Made by a program: the position numbers and the translations under genes. Below the pieces are notes generated by a model. It was not told the origin of the DNA, searched no databases, and worked only from the letters and a program-made list of their open reading frames with translations. A stretch of 64,000 bases of DNA from Ensifer aridi (GTDB taxonomy: Bacteria > Pseudomonadota > Alphaproteobacteria > Rhizobiales > Rhizobiaceae). The DNA is taken from NCBI RefSeq assembly GCF_002078505.1, contig NZ_LUAV01000014.1, positions 250,402 through 314,401 on the forward strand. The letters are read 5' to 3'. This document shows positions 13,140 through 22,601 of the stretch, one piece after another. Position 1 is the first letter of the stretch. Every line of letters starts with the position of its first letter.

Positions 13140-13628
13140 ATGCCGCACGAAATTTCGCTTTCCGATATCAAGGAGCTGATCGGCAAGGAGCTTGGTGTCT
13201 CCGACTGGATCACCGTGACGCAAAAGACTATCGACAGCTTTGCCGAGGCGACCGGCGATTTTCAGTTCATCCACACCGACCCGGTGCGCGCCGCGGCGGA
13301 GACGCCCTTCGGCGGGACCATTGCGCACGGCTTCCTGTCGCTCTCGCTGCTCTCGGCAATGAACTATAATTGCCTGCCGAAGATCCGCGAGCAGACGATG
13401 GGCATCAATTACGGCTTCGACAAGGTGCGCTTCATGGCGCCGGTAAAGAGCGGCGCACGCGTGCGCGGCCGCTTCACCATGGCCGATGCCCGCTTCCGCG
13501 GCGCCGGCATGCTGATGATCACCTATGACGTCACGGTGGAGATCGAGGGAGAAAGAAAGCCCGCGCTGACGGCGACCTGGCAGACGATCATCCAGTTCGA
13601 TCCCAAGGATCGGCCGGCGGATGCCTGA
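13140..13628 (+). CDS. MaoC-type hot-dog hydratase (NodN-like)
   Basis: 162 residues with the R-specific enoyl-CoA hydratase signature at residues 38-65: ATGDFQFIHTDPVRA holds the catalytic Asp40/His45 pair and is followed by PFGGTIAHGFLSLSLLS. Proteins of this size act as R-enoyl-CoA hydratases in fatty acid or polyhydroxyalkanoate metabolism; NodN of rhizobia is a relative. The substrate cannot be told from sequence. Its 3' end overlaps the DUF2332 gene by 8 bases, suggesting coupled translation. Confidence 0.85.
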   Translation: MPHEISLSDIKELIGKELGVSDWITVTQKTIDSFAEATGDFQFIHTDPVRAAAETPFGGTIAHGFLSLSLLSAMNYNCLPKIREQTMGINYGFDKVRFMAPVKSGARVRGRFTMADARFRGAGMLMITYDVTVEIEGERKPALTATWQTIIQFDPKDRPADA

Positions 13629-14694
13629 GGAGGCGGCCATCGAGGCGCGCGTTCGCGACGCCTTCCGCGACCAGGCGAAAGCCTGCAACGATTTGGGCTC
13701 GCCTTTCACAGCCCGGCTCTGCCGTCTCGTCGCTGACCGCCTACTTGCAAGCTCGCCCGTCGGCAACCGGATTCTCCGCTGGCCCGGCAACCCGACGTCG
13801 AGTGGCGATTCCGTCGCGCTGCGCCTCGCCGGCGCGCTGCACGCGCTTGTGCTCTCCGGTCGCGACGACGGTCTCAAAGCAAGCTATCCGCCGAATCGCG
13901 TCGACGACGAAATCCTCTGGCAGGCGGTCGGGCGGGCACTCCGGCAGGAAGCCGACCTCATCCTCGATCGTCTCGCCTCCGCGCCGCAGACCAACGAGGT
14001 GCGGCGCTCTGGCGCCCTGCTTCCGGGTTTCCTCACGGTTGCACAGCTCTTCGGAAAACCGCTGGTTCTCTCCGAGGTCGGCGCCAGCGCCGGCCTGAAC
14101 CTGCACTGGGACCGCTACCACTACGTTCTTGGCAATGATCATTGGGGCGACGAAACCGCCGCGGTGCTTATCGCTCCGGACTGGTCTGGGGAAACCCCTC
14201 CCCTTCAACCTATCGAAATCGTCGAGCGCGCCGGCTGCGACCTCCATCCGCTCGACCCGGCGAGCGACGACGATCGACTACGGCTTCTCTCCTACATCTG
14301 GGCAGACCAGTTCGACCGACTTGATCGAACCAGGAAAGCACTCGATATCGCGGCAGGTCAAGGGGACCTGGTCGAGCGCGCCGACGCGATCGACTGGCTG
14401 AAGAAGCGGTTGATACGCGTTTTTTTCGGCGCCACCCACGTCGTCTATCACTCGGTCGCCTGGCAATACCTGCCGGAGTCGGCAAAGGGAGAAGGCGAGG
14501 CTCTGATTGCCGCCGCTGGCGCGGCTGCGACGGAAGAGGCACCGCTCGCTCGACTGCAGATGGAAACCGACGGGCAGGCGCCTGGTGCGGCACTGTCGCT
14601 GCAAATATGGCCGGGCGGCGAAAGGCAAGTGATCGGCCGCGCAGACTTCCATGGCCGGTGGATCGCGTGGGAAGGGTGGCGGATAAACGCCTGA
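13621..14694 (+). CDS. DUF2332 family protein
   Basis: 357 residues, recognisable as the DUF2332 family by the overall pattern PFTARLCRLVADRL near the N-terminus, the central LSEVGASAGLNLHWDRY, and the C-terminal WPGGERQVIGRADFHGRW. The central motif resembles a methyltransferase-like glycine loop (GASAGLNL), but no activity is established for the family. Starts inside the 3' end of the MaoC gene (8-base overlap). It converges with the sox operon on the other strand. Function unknown. Confidence 0.8.
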   Translation: MPEEAAIEARVRDAFRDQAKACNDLGSPFTARLCRLVADRLLASSPVGNRILRWPGNPTSSGDSVALRLAGALHALVLSGRDDGLKASYPPNRVDDEILWQAVGRALRQEADLILDRLASAPQTNEVRRSGALLPGFLTVAQLFGKPLVLSEVGASAGLNLHWDRYHYVLGNDHWGDETAAVLIAPDWSGETPPLQPIEIVERAGCDLHPLDPASDDDRLRLLSYIWADQFDRLDRTRKALDIAAGQGDLVERADAIDWLKKRLIRVFFGATHVVYHSVAWQYLPESAKGEGEALIAAAGAAATEEAPLARLQMETDGQAPGAALSLQIWPGGERQVIGRADFHGRWIAWEGWRINA

Positions 14695-14861
14695 ACCTTG
14701 AAGAACGGCCAACGATAGGGACCGGAGAGCGGGATGAGCGTGTGCGGTTTTCCGCCCACCCCGCTGCAACTTATGGTCACGTCATGATTTCTGGTCGATC
14801 GACAGAAATTGAAGGACGAGCAGATCACTCCGCCGCTTCCGATTGAAGTGAGCGCTTTCTC

Positions 14862-15416
14862 TCAATGCCCCGCGTCTTCGGCGCCTTCGGACAACAGGCC
14901 GAAGACGAAGGGCGAGAACGACCGCCAGCATTCGACGCGGAACGTATCCTCTGCGGTGCGGAGGAGGACGATTTCCGCCTTACCGAAGATTGTGCGCGAG
15001 CATGCGCCGACCGGGAAGAGAGCAAGCGACAGATCCTGTGGGCAGCCGCTGTTGATCGCCACTTCCGCGCCCGGTCCGCTGACGATGACAGCGGTGTTGC
15101 GATGAGAGACGTCGACGGCCGAGTGCACGGTCCCGCTCGATGCGGCCGCGGCCATCAGGTCGGCGCCGTCCTCGTCGATCACCAGCCACTCGCCGGGACC
15201 GAGCCAAAGCGCATGGCGCCGGCCGCTCGAAGCGGACGTCTTCGGCCGCACGGGCAGGGTAACGCCGAGCGCGGCCGACAGACCGGCAACTGCGTCGGCC
15301 GCGGCGCGCACCGAGATCCGCGAGGCCGGTTCCGCGGGCGTGAGGATCGCCGCGGGCGAGCCGCCGCGGCGGCCGGCGAGCGGAGCTTTGCGGGATGCGA
15401 TTGCCTGGTCAGCCAT
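14862..15416 (-). CDS. soxG: Sarcosine oxidase gamma subunit
   Basis: Small subunit of heterotetrameric sarcosine oxidase. The ATG at 15416 is preceded by a perfect AAGGAGG with 8-base spacing and gives 184 residues; an in-frame upstream codon at 15440 lacks such a site. Typical SoxG features are LWLGPGEWLVIDEDG and the SAVDVSHRNTAVIVSGPGA segment shared with GcvT-type folds. It overlaps the soxA stop by 8 bases and is the last gene of the soxBDAG operon. Confidence 0.92.
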   Translation of the reverse strand: MADQAIASRKAPLAGRRGGSPAAILTPAEPASRISVRAAADAVAGLSAALGVTLPVRPKTSASSGRRHALWLGPGEWLVIDEDGADLMAAAASSGTVHSAVDVSHRNTAVIVSGPGAEVAINSGCPQDLSLALFPVGACSRTIFGKAEIVLLRTAEDTFRVECWRSFSPFVFGLLSEGAEDAGH

Positions 15417-18402
15417 GGAGGCGACCTCCTTCCTTGTCAAAGAATACCATGTCGCTCACCTCGACGGCGATCGTCCGGTCGGCCATCGGCACGTAGAGCG
15501 TCTCACCGAGGCGCGCCCGTCCGCCAGCGACGACGGCCAGCGCGATCGATCGACCACAATTTGGCGACCAGTAGGACGAGGTCACGTGGCCTAGCATGGT
15601 CATTGGCTTCGGTTCGTTCGGATCGGCGACGATCTGCGCGCCTTCTTCCAGTACAACCTTCGGATCCTTGGTGAGGAGCCCGACAAGCTGCTTGCGGCCG
15701 TCCTTAACGAGATCGGGCCGCCGCATGCCGCGAATGCCGACGAAGTCCGGCTTCTTCTTCGAGACCGCCCAGTTGAGCCCGGCATCGTCCGGGGTCACGG
15801 TACCGTCCGTGTCCTGGCCGACGATGATGTAGCCCTTTTCGGCGCGCAGCACGTGCATGGTCTCGGTGCCGTAGGCGCAGGCGCCCATCGGCTCGGCTCG
15901 CGCCCAGATCGCCTCCCATACCGCCTGGCCGTAGTCCGCCGGGACGTTGACCTCGAAGCCGAGCTCACCGGTGAAGGACATGCGGAAGAGCCGGGTCGGC
16001 ACGCCGCAGATCCGCCCTTCGGCGACGCTCATATGCGGGAAGGCCTCGTTGGAGAGATCGATGCCCTCGACGAGCGGCGCGATGATCTCGCGCGCCTTCG
16101 GCCCCTGCACCGCGATGACCGCCCATTGCTCGGTCGTCGAGGTGAGCCAGACGTTCAGATGCGGGAACTCCGTCTGGAGATAGTCTTCCATGTGGTGCAG
16201 GACGCGCGGCGCACCGCCCGTCGTGGTCGTGACATGGAAGCGGTCCTCCGCAAGACGGCCGACAACGCCGTCATCGTAGATGAAGCCGTCATCGCGCAGC
16301 ATGATGCCGTAGCGGCAGCGGCCGGGCTTCAGATTGTCCCAGGCATTGGTGTACATGAGGTTCAGGAACTTCGCCGCATCCGGGCCTACCACCTCGATCT
16401 TGCCGAGCGTCGATGCGTCGAAGACGCCTGCCACCTCGCGAACGGTCCTGCACTCGCGCGCGACCGCCTCATGCATGTTCTCGCCTGCCTTCGGATAGAA
16501 CCAGGCGCGCTTCCAGTTGCCGACGTCCTCGAACTCGGCGCCGTGCGCCTCCTCCCAGGCATGGATCGGCGTTTTGCGCGCCGGATCGAAGAGGCTGCCG
16601 CGCGAGTGGCTGACGATCGCGCCGAAGGTCACCGGCGTATAGGGCTGGCGGAAGGTCGTGAGACCCACTGCCGGGATTTCCTTGCCGAGCGCTTCCGCCG
16701 CGATCGCGAGACCATGCATGTTGGAAAGCTTGCCCTGGTCGGAGGCCATGCCGTTGGTGGTGAAGCGCTTGATGTGCTCGATCGAGTGCATCCCCTCGCG
16801 CACGGCAAGGCGGATGTCCTTGGCGCAGACGTCGTGCTGGAAATCGATGAAGGCCTTCACGGTCGTGTCCGCCCCCGCGCCTTCGGCCGCTCCATGCATG
16901 CCGCCCGTCCAATCGAAAGCGTTCCGGCCGGTGAGAGCGACCTGTGCACCGCCTTCGGCGCCGGCGGCACGAGCCGCCAGTTCGCCGGCGGCAAGCGCCT
17001 CATCGATCGTCGCCTGCAGATCGTCGGTGCCATTGCAGGCGCCGACGGAGAGGCACTCCTGGGCGTAGGTGCCGGGAAGGAAGCGCTCGGTCGCGGCGTC
17101 GAACTTCACCTTGCCGCGCGATTGAGAGAAGAGGTGCACCGATGGCGTCCAGCCCGCCGAGACGAGCAGCGCATCGACGGCGATCTTGCGCGTCGTGCCG
17201 CCGCCGTTGCGCGCGACATTGATCGAGGTGATCCGGAGCTTGCCGGTGGTGTTGACGACCGAGTGAGCGGCCAGCACCTCGATACCTAGCTCACGCGCTT
17301 GCGCCAGCACCGCATCTCCCGGCCTCTCGCGGCAATCGACGATCGCTGCCACGGCGACGCCAGCCCTCTTGAGGTCAAAGGCCGCCTCGTAGGCCGAATC
17401 ATGCGCCGCATAGACGCCGACCTTCTTGCCGACTGCGACGCCGAAGTGATTGAGATAGGTGCGAGCCGCCGAGGCCAGCATGATGCCCGGGCGATCATTG
17501 TTGGCGAACACCATATGGCGCTCGATGGCGCCATTGGCGAGGATGACCTTCTTCGCCCGCACCTGCCAAACCCGCTCTCGCGGAAGCGTCTTGTCGACGG
17601 CGGCGAGATGATCCGTCACGCGCTCCACCAGGCCGACGAAATTGTGATTGTAGTAGCCAAATGCCGTCGTGCGGGTGAGCAGCGTCACATTGCCCATGGC
17701 GGCAAGCGCCCGGCCGGTCGCCTGCGCCCAGTCGTAACCGGGCTTGCCGTCGATGACGGTGCCGCTGTCGTAATGCAGCGCCCCGCCGACCTCCGGCTGT
17801 TCGTCGCACAGGATCACCTTCGCGCCGGCCTTCGCCGCCGCAAGCGCGGCCGCGAGACCGGCGACGCCGGCGCCGATCACCAGCACGTCGCAATGGACGT
17901 AACGGCTCGCATAATGATCCGGATCGGGCTCCGTCGGCGCAACGCCAAGGCCGGCGGCGCGGCGGATGAAGGGTTCGTAGAGCTTGTGCCACGCGGCTTT
18001 CGGCCACATGAAGGTCTTGTAGTAGAAACCGGCCGCGAAGAAAGGTGACAGGAGATCGTTGAACCCACCGACATCGAAGGCGAGCGAGGGCCAGCGGTTC
18101 TGCGACGACACCTTCATGCCGTCGAAGACCTCCTGGACGGTGGCCCGCACGTTCGGCTGCCGGCGGGCCGCATCGCGCGAGACGTCGAGCAACGCATTCG
18201 GCTCCTCGGCGCCGGCGGACAGAATGCCGCGCGGACGGTGATACTTGAACGAACGGCCAACGAGATGGATGTCATTGGCAATCAGCGCTGACGCGACCGT
18301 ATCGCCCTCGAGCGCCGTGAGCGTCCGGCCGTCAAAGGTGAAGCGCGCGGTGCGCGCGGGCGTCAGGCGCCCGGCACCCGAAATACGATTGACCCCAGTC
18401 AT
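15409..18402 (-). CDS. soxA: Sarcosine oxidase alpha subunit
   Basis: Large subunit of the cytoplasmic enzyme that oxidises sarcosine to glycine and hydrogen peroxide, passing the methyl carbon to tetrahydrofolate. 997 residues, full family length. The N-terminal 2Fe-2S-like fold (about 1-110, without a clear cluster cysteine set) is followed by a dinucleotide-binding GAGVAG at residues 177-182, and a C-terminal GcvT-like aminomethyltransferase domain from about residue 600 (MHSIEHIKRFTTNGMASDQG onward). Its ATG overlaps the soxD stop by four bases and its own stop overlaps soxG, so the subunits are translationally coupled. Confidence 0.95.
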   Translation of the reverse strand: MTGVNRISGAGRLTPARTARFTFDGRTLTALEGDTVASALIANDIHLVGRSFKYHRPRGILSAGAEEPNALLDVSRDAARRQPNVRATVQEVFDGMKVSSQNRWPSLAFDVGGFNDLLSPFFAAGFYYKTFMWPKAAWHKLYEPFIRRAAGLGVAPTEPDPDHYASRYVHCDVLVIGAGVAGLAAALAAAKAGAKVILCDEQPEVGGALHYDSGTVIDGKPGYDWAQATGRALAAMGNVTLLTRTTAFGYYNHNFVGLVERVTDHLAAVDKTLPRERVWQVRAKKVILANGAIERHMVFANNDRPGIMLASAARTYLNHFGVAVGKKVGVYAAHDSAYEAAFDLKRAGVAVAAIVDCRERPGDAVLAQARELGIEVLAAHSVVNTTGKLRITSINVARNGGGTTRKIAVDALLVSAGWTPSVHLFSQSRGKVKFDAATERFLPGTYAQECLSVGACNGTDDLQATIDEALAAGELAARAAGAEGGAQVALTGRNAFDWTGGMHGAAEGAGADTTVKAFIDFQHDVCAKDIRLAVREGMHSIEHIKRFTTNGMASDQGKLSNMHGLAIAAEALGKEIPAVGLTTFRQPYTPVTFGAIVSHSRGSLFDPARKTPIHAWEEAHGAEFEDVGNWKRAWFYPKAGENMHEAVARECRTVREVAGVFDASTLGKIEVVGPDAAKFLNLMYTNAWDNLKPGRCRYGIMLRDDGFIYDDGVVGRLAEDRFHVTTTTGGAPRVLHHMEDYLQTEFPHLNVWLTSTTEQWAVIAVQGPKAREIIAPLVEGIDLSNEAFPHMSVAEGRICGVPTRLFRMSFTGELGFEVNVPADYGQAVWEAIWARAEPMGACAYGTETMHVLRAEKGYIIVGQDTDGTVTPDDAGLNWAVSKKKPDFVGIRGMRRPDLVKDGRKQLVGLLTKDPKVVLEEGAQIVADPNEPKPMTMLGHVTSSYWSPNCGRSIALAVVAGGRARLGETLYVPMADRTIAVEVSDMVFFDKEGGRLHG

Positions 18403-18740
18403 TGCGCTGCTCCTTCCAGGGCCTCGTAGGTTTCGACCGTCTCAGGCGTCTTCGGCTCGACGTCGAGATCGGGCTTCGGCTCGCCGGCCTTGTAGGTGGT
18501 AATGAACCGGTCGCTGACGGTGTCGCGCGCCGCGTTGAAGAAGCGGCCGCAGCCATGGATATGCCGCCATCTTTCGTAAATCACACCCTTCGGATTGTCG
18601 CGCAGGAAGAAATAGGCCTCGAATTCTTCGTCGCTGATCTCGGCGATATTGGTCGGACGGGCGATGTGAGCATCGCCGCCGTTGCGGAACTCGAGCTCGG
18701 AGCGCTCTTCCTCGCAGTAGGGGCAGTAAATCAGAAGCAT
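18399..18740 (-). CDS. soxD: Sarcosine oxidase delta subunit
   Basis: Zinc-binding small subunit of heterotetrameric sarcosine oxidase. Starting at MLLIYCPYCEEERSELEF (18740), with GAGGA 8 bases upstream, gives 113 residues; in-frame codons back to 18767 run into soxB and add an unlikely extension. The CPYC pair and the RWRHIHGCGRFFNA segment supply the usual zinc ligands. It follows soxB by 16 bases and overlaps soxA in ATGA. Confidence 0.93.
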   Translation of the reverse strand: MLLIYCPYCEEERSELEFRNGGDAHIARPTNIAEISDEEFEAYFFLRDNPKGVIYERWRHIHGCGRFFNAARDTVSDRFITTYKAGEPKPDLDVEPKTPETVETYEALEGAAQ

Positions 18741-18756
18741 CTGGAAAGTCCTCGCA

Positions 18757-20010
18757 TCAATGCGCAACGGCGGCGGCGGCCGCCTCGTCGATGAGCCGCC
18801 CGGTGCGGAAGCGCTCGAGCGTCAGCCCCGCAGCGAGCCTATGCGGCTCCCCGCGTGCGATGAGATAGGCAAAGAGATTGGCCGAGCCCGGGGTCGCCTT
18901 GAAGCCGCCCGTTCCCCAGCCGGCATTGAGATAGAGCCCGGGCACGGGTGTCACGCCTTGGATCGGCGAACGGTCCTGTGTCACGTCGACGATGCCGCCC
19001 CATTGCCGCATCATCTTGACGCGGCGGAACATCGGAAAGAGCTCGCAGATCGCGTCAAGCGTATGGGTGATGATCTGCAGGCCGCCGGTCTGCGAATAGG
19101 AATTGTACTGGTCGGTACCGGCGCCGATGACGAATTCGCCCTTGTCGGACTGCGAGATATAGGCGTGCACCGAATTCGACATCACCACGCAGGGGAAGAT
19201 CGGCTTCAGCGGCTCGGAGACGAGCGCCTGCAGCGGCTGGCTCTGCAGCGGCACGCGCACGTCCGCCATCTGCATCAGTACCGAACTATGGCCGGCTGCG
19301 GAAATACCGACCTTCTTCGCGCCGATGAAGCCGCGATTGGTGTCGACGCCGGTCACACGGCCGGTTTCGTCGCGGCGAATGCCGGTCACTTCGCAATTCT
19401 GGATGATGTGGACGCCGCGGTCGGAGGCGGCGCGCGCATAGCCCCAGGCGACCGCATCATGGCGCGCCGTGCCGCCACGGCGCTGAAGTGCTGCACCGTT
19501 GATCGGATAGCGGGCGGTCTTCGAAATGTCGAGCGGCGGGCAATAGGCCTTGGCCTCCTCCGGCGTCAGCCATTCATTGTCGATGCCGTAGAGCCGGTTG
19601 GCGTTGATGTGCCGCTTGAACGACTGCTGGTCATGGATGTTGTGCGACAGCATCATGACGCCGCGCGGCGAATACATCACGTTGTAGTTCAGGTCCTGCG
19701 ACAGGTTTTCCCAGAGCTTCAGCGAATGCTCGTAGATGTCCATGCTCTCTTCATACAGATAGTTGGACCGGATGATCGTCGTGTTGCGGCCGGTATTGCC
19801 GCCGCCGATCCAGCCCTTTTCGAGCACGGCGACATTGGTGATGCCGTGCTCCTTCGCGAGATAATAGGCGGCGCCGAGGCCATGGCCGCCGCCGCCGATG
19901 ATGATCACATCATATTGCTGGCGCGGCTCCGGCGAGGCCCAATGAGGTCCCCAGCCCTTGTGGCCGCGCAGCGCCTCGCGCGCCACGGCAAAAACAGAAT
20001 ATTTGCGCAT
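18757..20010 (-). CDS. soxB: Sarcosine oxidase beta subunit
   Basis: Flavoprotein subunit carrying the FAD and covalent FMN sites. 417 residues, family length. The Rossmann motif IIIGGGGHGLGAAYYLA spans about residues 37-53; RRGGTARHDAVAWGYARAA contains His184, the expected covalent FMN attachment position for this family. It is the first gene of soxBDAG, so the promoter should lie in the 343-base gap before rpsU, where phased TTGCG repeats occur. Confidence 0.95.
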   Translation of the reverse strand: MRKYSVFAVAREALRGHKGWGPHWASPEPRQQYDVIIIGGGGHGLGAAYYLAKEHGITNVAVLEKGWIGGGNTGRNTTIIRSNYLYEESMDIYEHSLKLWENLSQDLNYNVMYSPRGVMMLSHNIHDQQSFKRHINANRLYGIDNEWLTPEEAKAYCPPLDISKTARYPINGAALQRRGGTARHDAVAWGYARAASDRGVHIIQNCEVTGIRRDETGRVTGVDTNRGFIGAKKVGISAAGHSSVLMQMADVRVPLQSQPLQALVSEPLKPIFPCVVMSNSVHAYISQSDKGEFVIGAGTDQYNSYSQTGGLQIITHTLDAICELFPMFRRVKMMRQWGGIVDVTQDRSPIQGVTPVPGLYLNAGWGTGGFKATPGSANLFAYLIARGEPHRLAAGLTLERFRTGRLIDEAAAAAVAH

Positions 20011-20353
20011 CCGCCTGCTACTCCATGAACCTCGATAGATGTTCTGTTGGCGTTAGAAATCGCAAATCCGAGGCCCACGCAACGTTTCTTTTGCGACGCG
20101 ATCCGGCGGACTTGCGCGGACTTGCGACATGGCCGACTAAGTGCGACAAGTGTGCGAGCGCGCGGCTTGCCTTTTTTTGCCCCAGCTGTGGCGCATTTTT
20201 CCCGAGAGCTACGATCTCGCCGCTGGACTTTCGGCCCCTGATCTGGTATCCGCTCCTTTAATCGTAGAGCTTTCAGCTCAGCGAACGCAGATTTATTGCC
20301 TCCCCAAACCTGATGGTGAGGCTTTACAACTCGAACAAAGGAACGGGATTCAC
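20011..20353. promoter_or_regulatory. Divergent soxB/rpsU promoter region with phased TTGCG repeats
   Basis: No gene fits in this 343-base gap between soxB (-) and rpsU (+). It holds TTGCGAC at 20091, TTGCGCG at 20112, TTGCGAC at 20122 and GTGCGAC at 20141, spaced by 21, 10 and 19 bases, that is, by whole helical turns. This pattern would suit an AraC-type activator of sox, although no such regulator is in the window. The rpsU ribosome site AAAGGAA lies at 20337-20343. Confidence 0.4.
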
Positions 20354-20566
20354 GTGCAGGTACTTGTCCGCGATAACAATGTCGACCAGGCGCTCCGCGC
20401 TCTCAAGAAGAAGATGCAGCGCGAAGGCATTTTCCGCGAAATGAAGATGCGTGACTTCTACGAAAAGCCGTCCCAGAAGCGTGCGCGCGAAAAGGCTGAA
20501 GCCGTCCGCCGCGTCCGCAAGCTGGCTCGCAAGCGCGCACAGCGTGAAGGCCTTCTGGCCCGCTGA
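20354..20566 (+). CDS. rpsU: 30S ribosomal protein S21
   Basis: 70-residue basic protein starting [14 protein letters not shown] (GTG read as Met) and ending [12 protein letters not shown], a clear S21. It joins the small ribosomal subunit and aids start-site recognition on mRNA. The start is GTG at 20354 with AAAGGAA 10 bases upstream; longer frames upstream have no S21 sequence. A strong terminator follows 33 bases after the stop, so it is a single-gene unit. Confidence 0.95.
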   Translation: MQVLVRDNNVDQALRALKKKMQREGIFREMKMRDFYEKPSQKRAREKAEAVRRVRKLARKRAQREGLLAR

Positions 20567-20599
20567 TTGTCGTTTTTTCGACGCTTTCCAATGTAAATG

Positions 20600-20632
20600 G
20601 CGGGGGCGAGGTATCGCCGCCGCTTTTTTTTC
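20600..20632 (+). terminator. Rho-independent terminator of rpsU
   Basis: GCGGGGGCGA (20600-20609) pairs with TCGCCGCCGC (20614-20623) with one mismatch and a 4-base loop, followed by a run of 8-9 T. Confidence 0.88.
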
Positions 20633-20817
20633 GATATGGACACCCTGTCCGTCGTCGGTCTAGCGTGACCGTGTGAGTTCGACGGTCAGCCGCTCGAACG
20701 GGAGCGCCGGCCGGATCGCCGGAGGCGCTGATGCCCGGGTGGAGCCCGCGCCTTCGCTGGTCTCCGTAAACGGAAAGCCATTGGCTTTCGGGACCTTGTC
20801 GCATTGAGGGATCGACT

Positions 20818-21705
20818 TTGACACTTGCTGCCATGACTGCGGACGTCTCCGGTCACACCATCCAAGAGGCGAACCGCCGCCACCAGCGCAAGCCGAAGCT
20901 TGCCGCCTTTCTCATGCTCGGCTCTGCCCTGCTTCTTGCAGGCTGCCAGACCGACAATTCCGAATCGATGTTTCGCGTCGAACGGGCGCAGGGCTCGGAA
21001 GAGAACATCGCCTCGCTCTCAAGCGTCATTGCCTCCAATCCGAGCGACCCGGAAGGCTACAACGTGCGCGGCTCGGCTTACGGACGCGCCGGGGAATTCC
21101 GCCGCGCGCTCGCCGATTTCGACGAGGCGATCCGACTGAATCCGCGCTTCTTCCAGGCCTATGCCAACCGCGCGCTCGTCCAGCGCAACATGGGCAACCA
21201 GCAAGCCGCTCTCGCCGACTACAATGCGGCGCTGCAGATCAGTCCGACCTACGACGTCGCCTATATCGGTCGCGGCAATCTCTATCGGCAGGCGGGCCAG
21301 CTCGATGCCGCTTTCAACGACTTCAACAAGGCGATCGAGCTCGACACCACCGATCCCCGCGCCTATCACAATCGCGGCCTGATCTATCAGGCGCGCAACC
21401 AGCACGGCGAGGCGATCGAGGATTTCTCGAAGGCGATTTCGCTGTCGCCGAGCTCGCCCGAACCCTATAATGGGCGCGGCATTTCCTATGTTGCCCAGGG
21501 CGACGACGACAACGCCTTCTCGGATTTCAACACGGCTATCAATCTCAACGGCAAGCTGGCCGAGTCCTGGGCAAACCAGGCACTGGTCTACGAGCGCCGC
21601 GGCGAAAGGGCCAAGGCTTCGAAGTCCTATTCGCACGCGCTTTCGCTCGATCCCAAATACGAGCCGGCGCGCGCGGGCCTTGCCCGCGTCAAGGCGACCT
21701 CCTGA
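20818..21705 (+). CDS. TPR-repeat lipoprotein (NlpI-like)
   Basis: About 295 residues. A basic N-region precedes a lipoprotein signal, LGSALLLAGCQTD, with the lipobox cysteine at residue 43 counted from the TTG at 20818. Six consecutive tetratricopeptide repeats of 34 residues follow from about residue 73 (for example YNVRGSAYGRAGEFRRALAD and AYANRALVQRNMGNQQAALA). TTG at 20818 has GAGGGA 7 bases upstream; ATG at 20833 is the alternative start. Such proteins act as periplasmic scaffolds for envelope enzymes; the partner here is unknown. A hairpin terminator follows. Confidence 0.85.
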   Translation: MTLAAMTADVSGHTIQEANRRHQRKPKLAAFLMLGSALLLAGCQTDNSESMFRVERAQGSEENIASLSSVIASNPSDPEGYNVRGSAYGRAGEFRRALADFDEAIRLNPRFFQAYANRALVQRNMGNQQAALADYNAALQISPTYDVAYIGRGNLYRQAGQLDAAFNDFNKAIELDTTDPRAYHNRGLIYQARNQHGEAIEDFSKAISLSPSSPEPYNGRGISYVAQGDDDNAFSDFNTAINLNGKLAESWANQALVYERRGERAKASKSYSHALSLDPKYEPARAGLARVKATS

Positions 21706-21728
21706 CGCCACGCTCCATTCGATTTGGG

Positions 21729-21757
21729 ACGCCCGCGGCAACTGCCGCGGGCGTTTT
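21729..21757 (+). terminator. Rho-independent terminator of the TPR lipoprotein gene
   Basis: ACGCCCGCGGC (21729-21739) and GCCGCGGGCGT (21744-21754) form a perfect 11-base stem with a 4-base loop, followed by TTTTCGTTT. Confidence 0.9.
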
Positions 21758-21793
21758 CGTTTCGGCGATCCGACATTTGTCTCAGTCTTCGCT

Positions 21794-21896
21794 ACTGCAT
21801 GTTTCCTTGAATCGTAGCCGATTTAAGGACAAAGACACGCAGCAACCCAAGCGCTACGGCGTTCTTTGTGCGTCTGACAGACGCACGGCGCTGTAG
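21794..21896 (+). repeat. Intergenic mosaic repeat, copy 1
   Basis: Begins ACTGCATGTTTCCTTGAATC, continues through a GATTTAAGGACAAAGACA module and GCGCTACGGCGTTCTTTG, and ends with the hairpin GTGCGTCTGACAGACGCAC (about 21868-21886) and GGCGCTGTAG. The same order of modules recurs at 23882 and, diverged, at 27075; a shortened inverted copy lies at 32263. Confidence 0.75.
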
Positions 21897-21964
21897 ATCA
21901 GGGCACGGAACCATCCCACGCTCGATCGGTTAGACCATGGACCTTCAACACGGAGATCTGAGCG

Positions 21965-22438
21965 ATGTTCAAACGAACCTTCATTGCGGCAGTCACCCTT
22001 GCGGCCCTTTCCGGCGCTGCCTCTGCCCAAAGCTACGTGACGCTCGGCCGCCTCACCTGCGGCTCTGAAGGCGGCACCGGGCTCATCGTCACCTCCACCA
22101 AGAACCTCATGTGCACCTTCAGGCCGGCCGATGGTTCGCCCGGAGCCGTCTATGCCGGCACGATCACCAAAATCGGCATCGATATCGGCGCCACCGGCAA
22201 AACCGTCATGATCTGGGATGTGCTGGCGAAAACCGGCACGCCGCTGACCGAATATGCCTTGGCTGGAGAATATGTCGGCGTCGGCGCCGATGCGAGCTTT
22301 GCCGTCGGCGGTGGAGCAAAGGTTATTGCCGGCGGCACGAACAAGGCCTTCATGCTGCAGCCGGTCAATGTCCAGGTTCAGGAAGGCCTGAACGTCGCCC
22401 TCGGTATCGATCATCTGGTTCTGGCGCCGGCAGGTTGA
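21965..22438 (+). CDS. DUF992 family secreted protein
   Basis: 157 residues. An N-terminal signal peptide (FKRTFIAAVTLAALSGAASA, cleavage after Ala-Gln region near residue 22) is followed by the DUF992 core: LGRLTCGSEGG, VTSTKNLMCTF, GTITKIGIDIGAT. Two conserved cysteines could form a disulfide in the periplasm. DUF992 has no assigned function. The gene stands alone between a mosaic repeat and the cyclase gene. Confidence 0.82.
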   Translation: MFKRTFIAAVTLAALSGAASAQSYVTLGRLTCGSEGGTGLIVTSTKNLMCTFRPADGSPGAVYAGTITKIGIDIGATGKTVMIWDVLAKTGTPLTEYALAGEYVGVGADASFAVGGGAKVIAGGTNKAFMLQPVNVQVQEGLNVALGIDHLVLAPAG

Positions 22439-22601
22439 CCACGTAAATAGCGGAGAGGCCCCCGAGGCCTTTCACCCCTCCCCTGCTGCGAACCTCTTGT
22501 TCCTCGACATGAAGACCAGGCGACTTGCGCGCCGGGGCAAGGCGCGCCACTGTGCTATCGGTCGTCGGTGGAACCGGCGCGACAGGTCAACGGGAACTCG
22601 G

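Noticed and set aside
15409..18402. Fusion or two genes within the long soxA frame
   Set aside because: About 1000 residues with a C-terminal GcvT-like domain is the normal length for sarcosine oxidase alpha subunit.
20640..20817. GAAAGCCATTGGCTTTC hairpin before the TPR lipoprotein as a small RNA
   Set aside because: Only a 7-base stem with no T tract; not enough to call an RNA gene.
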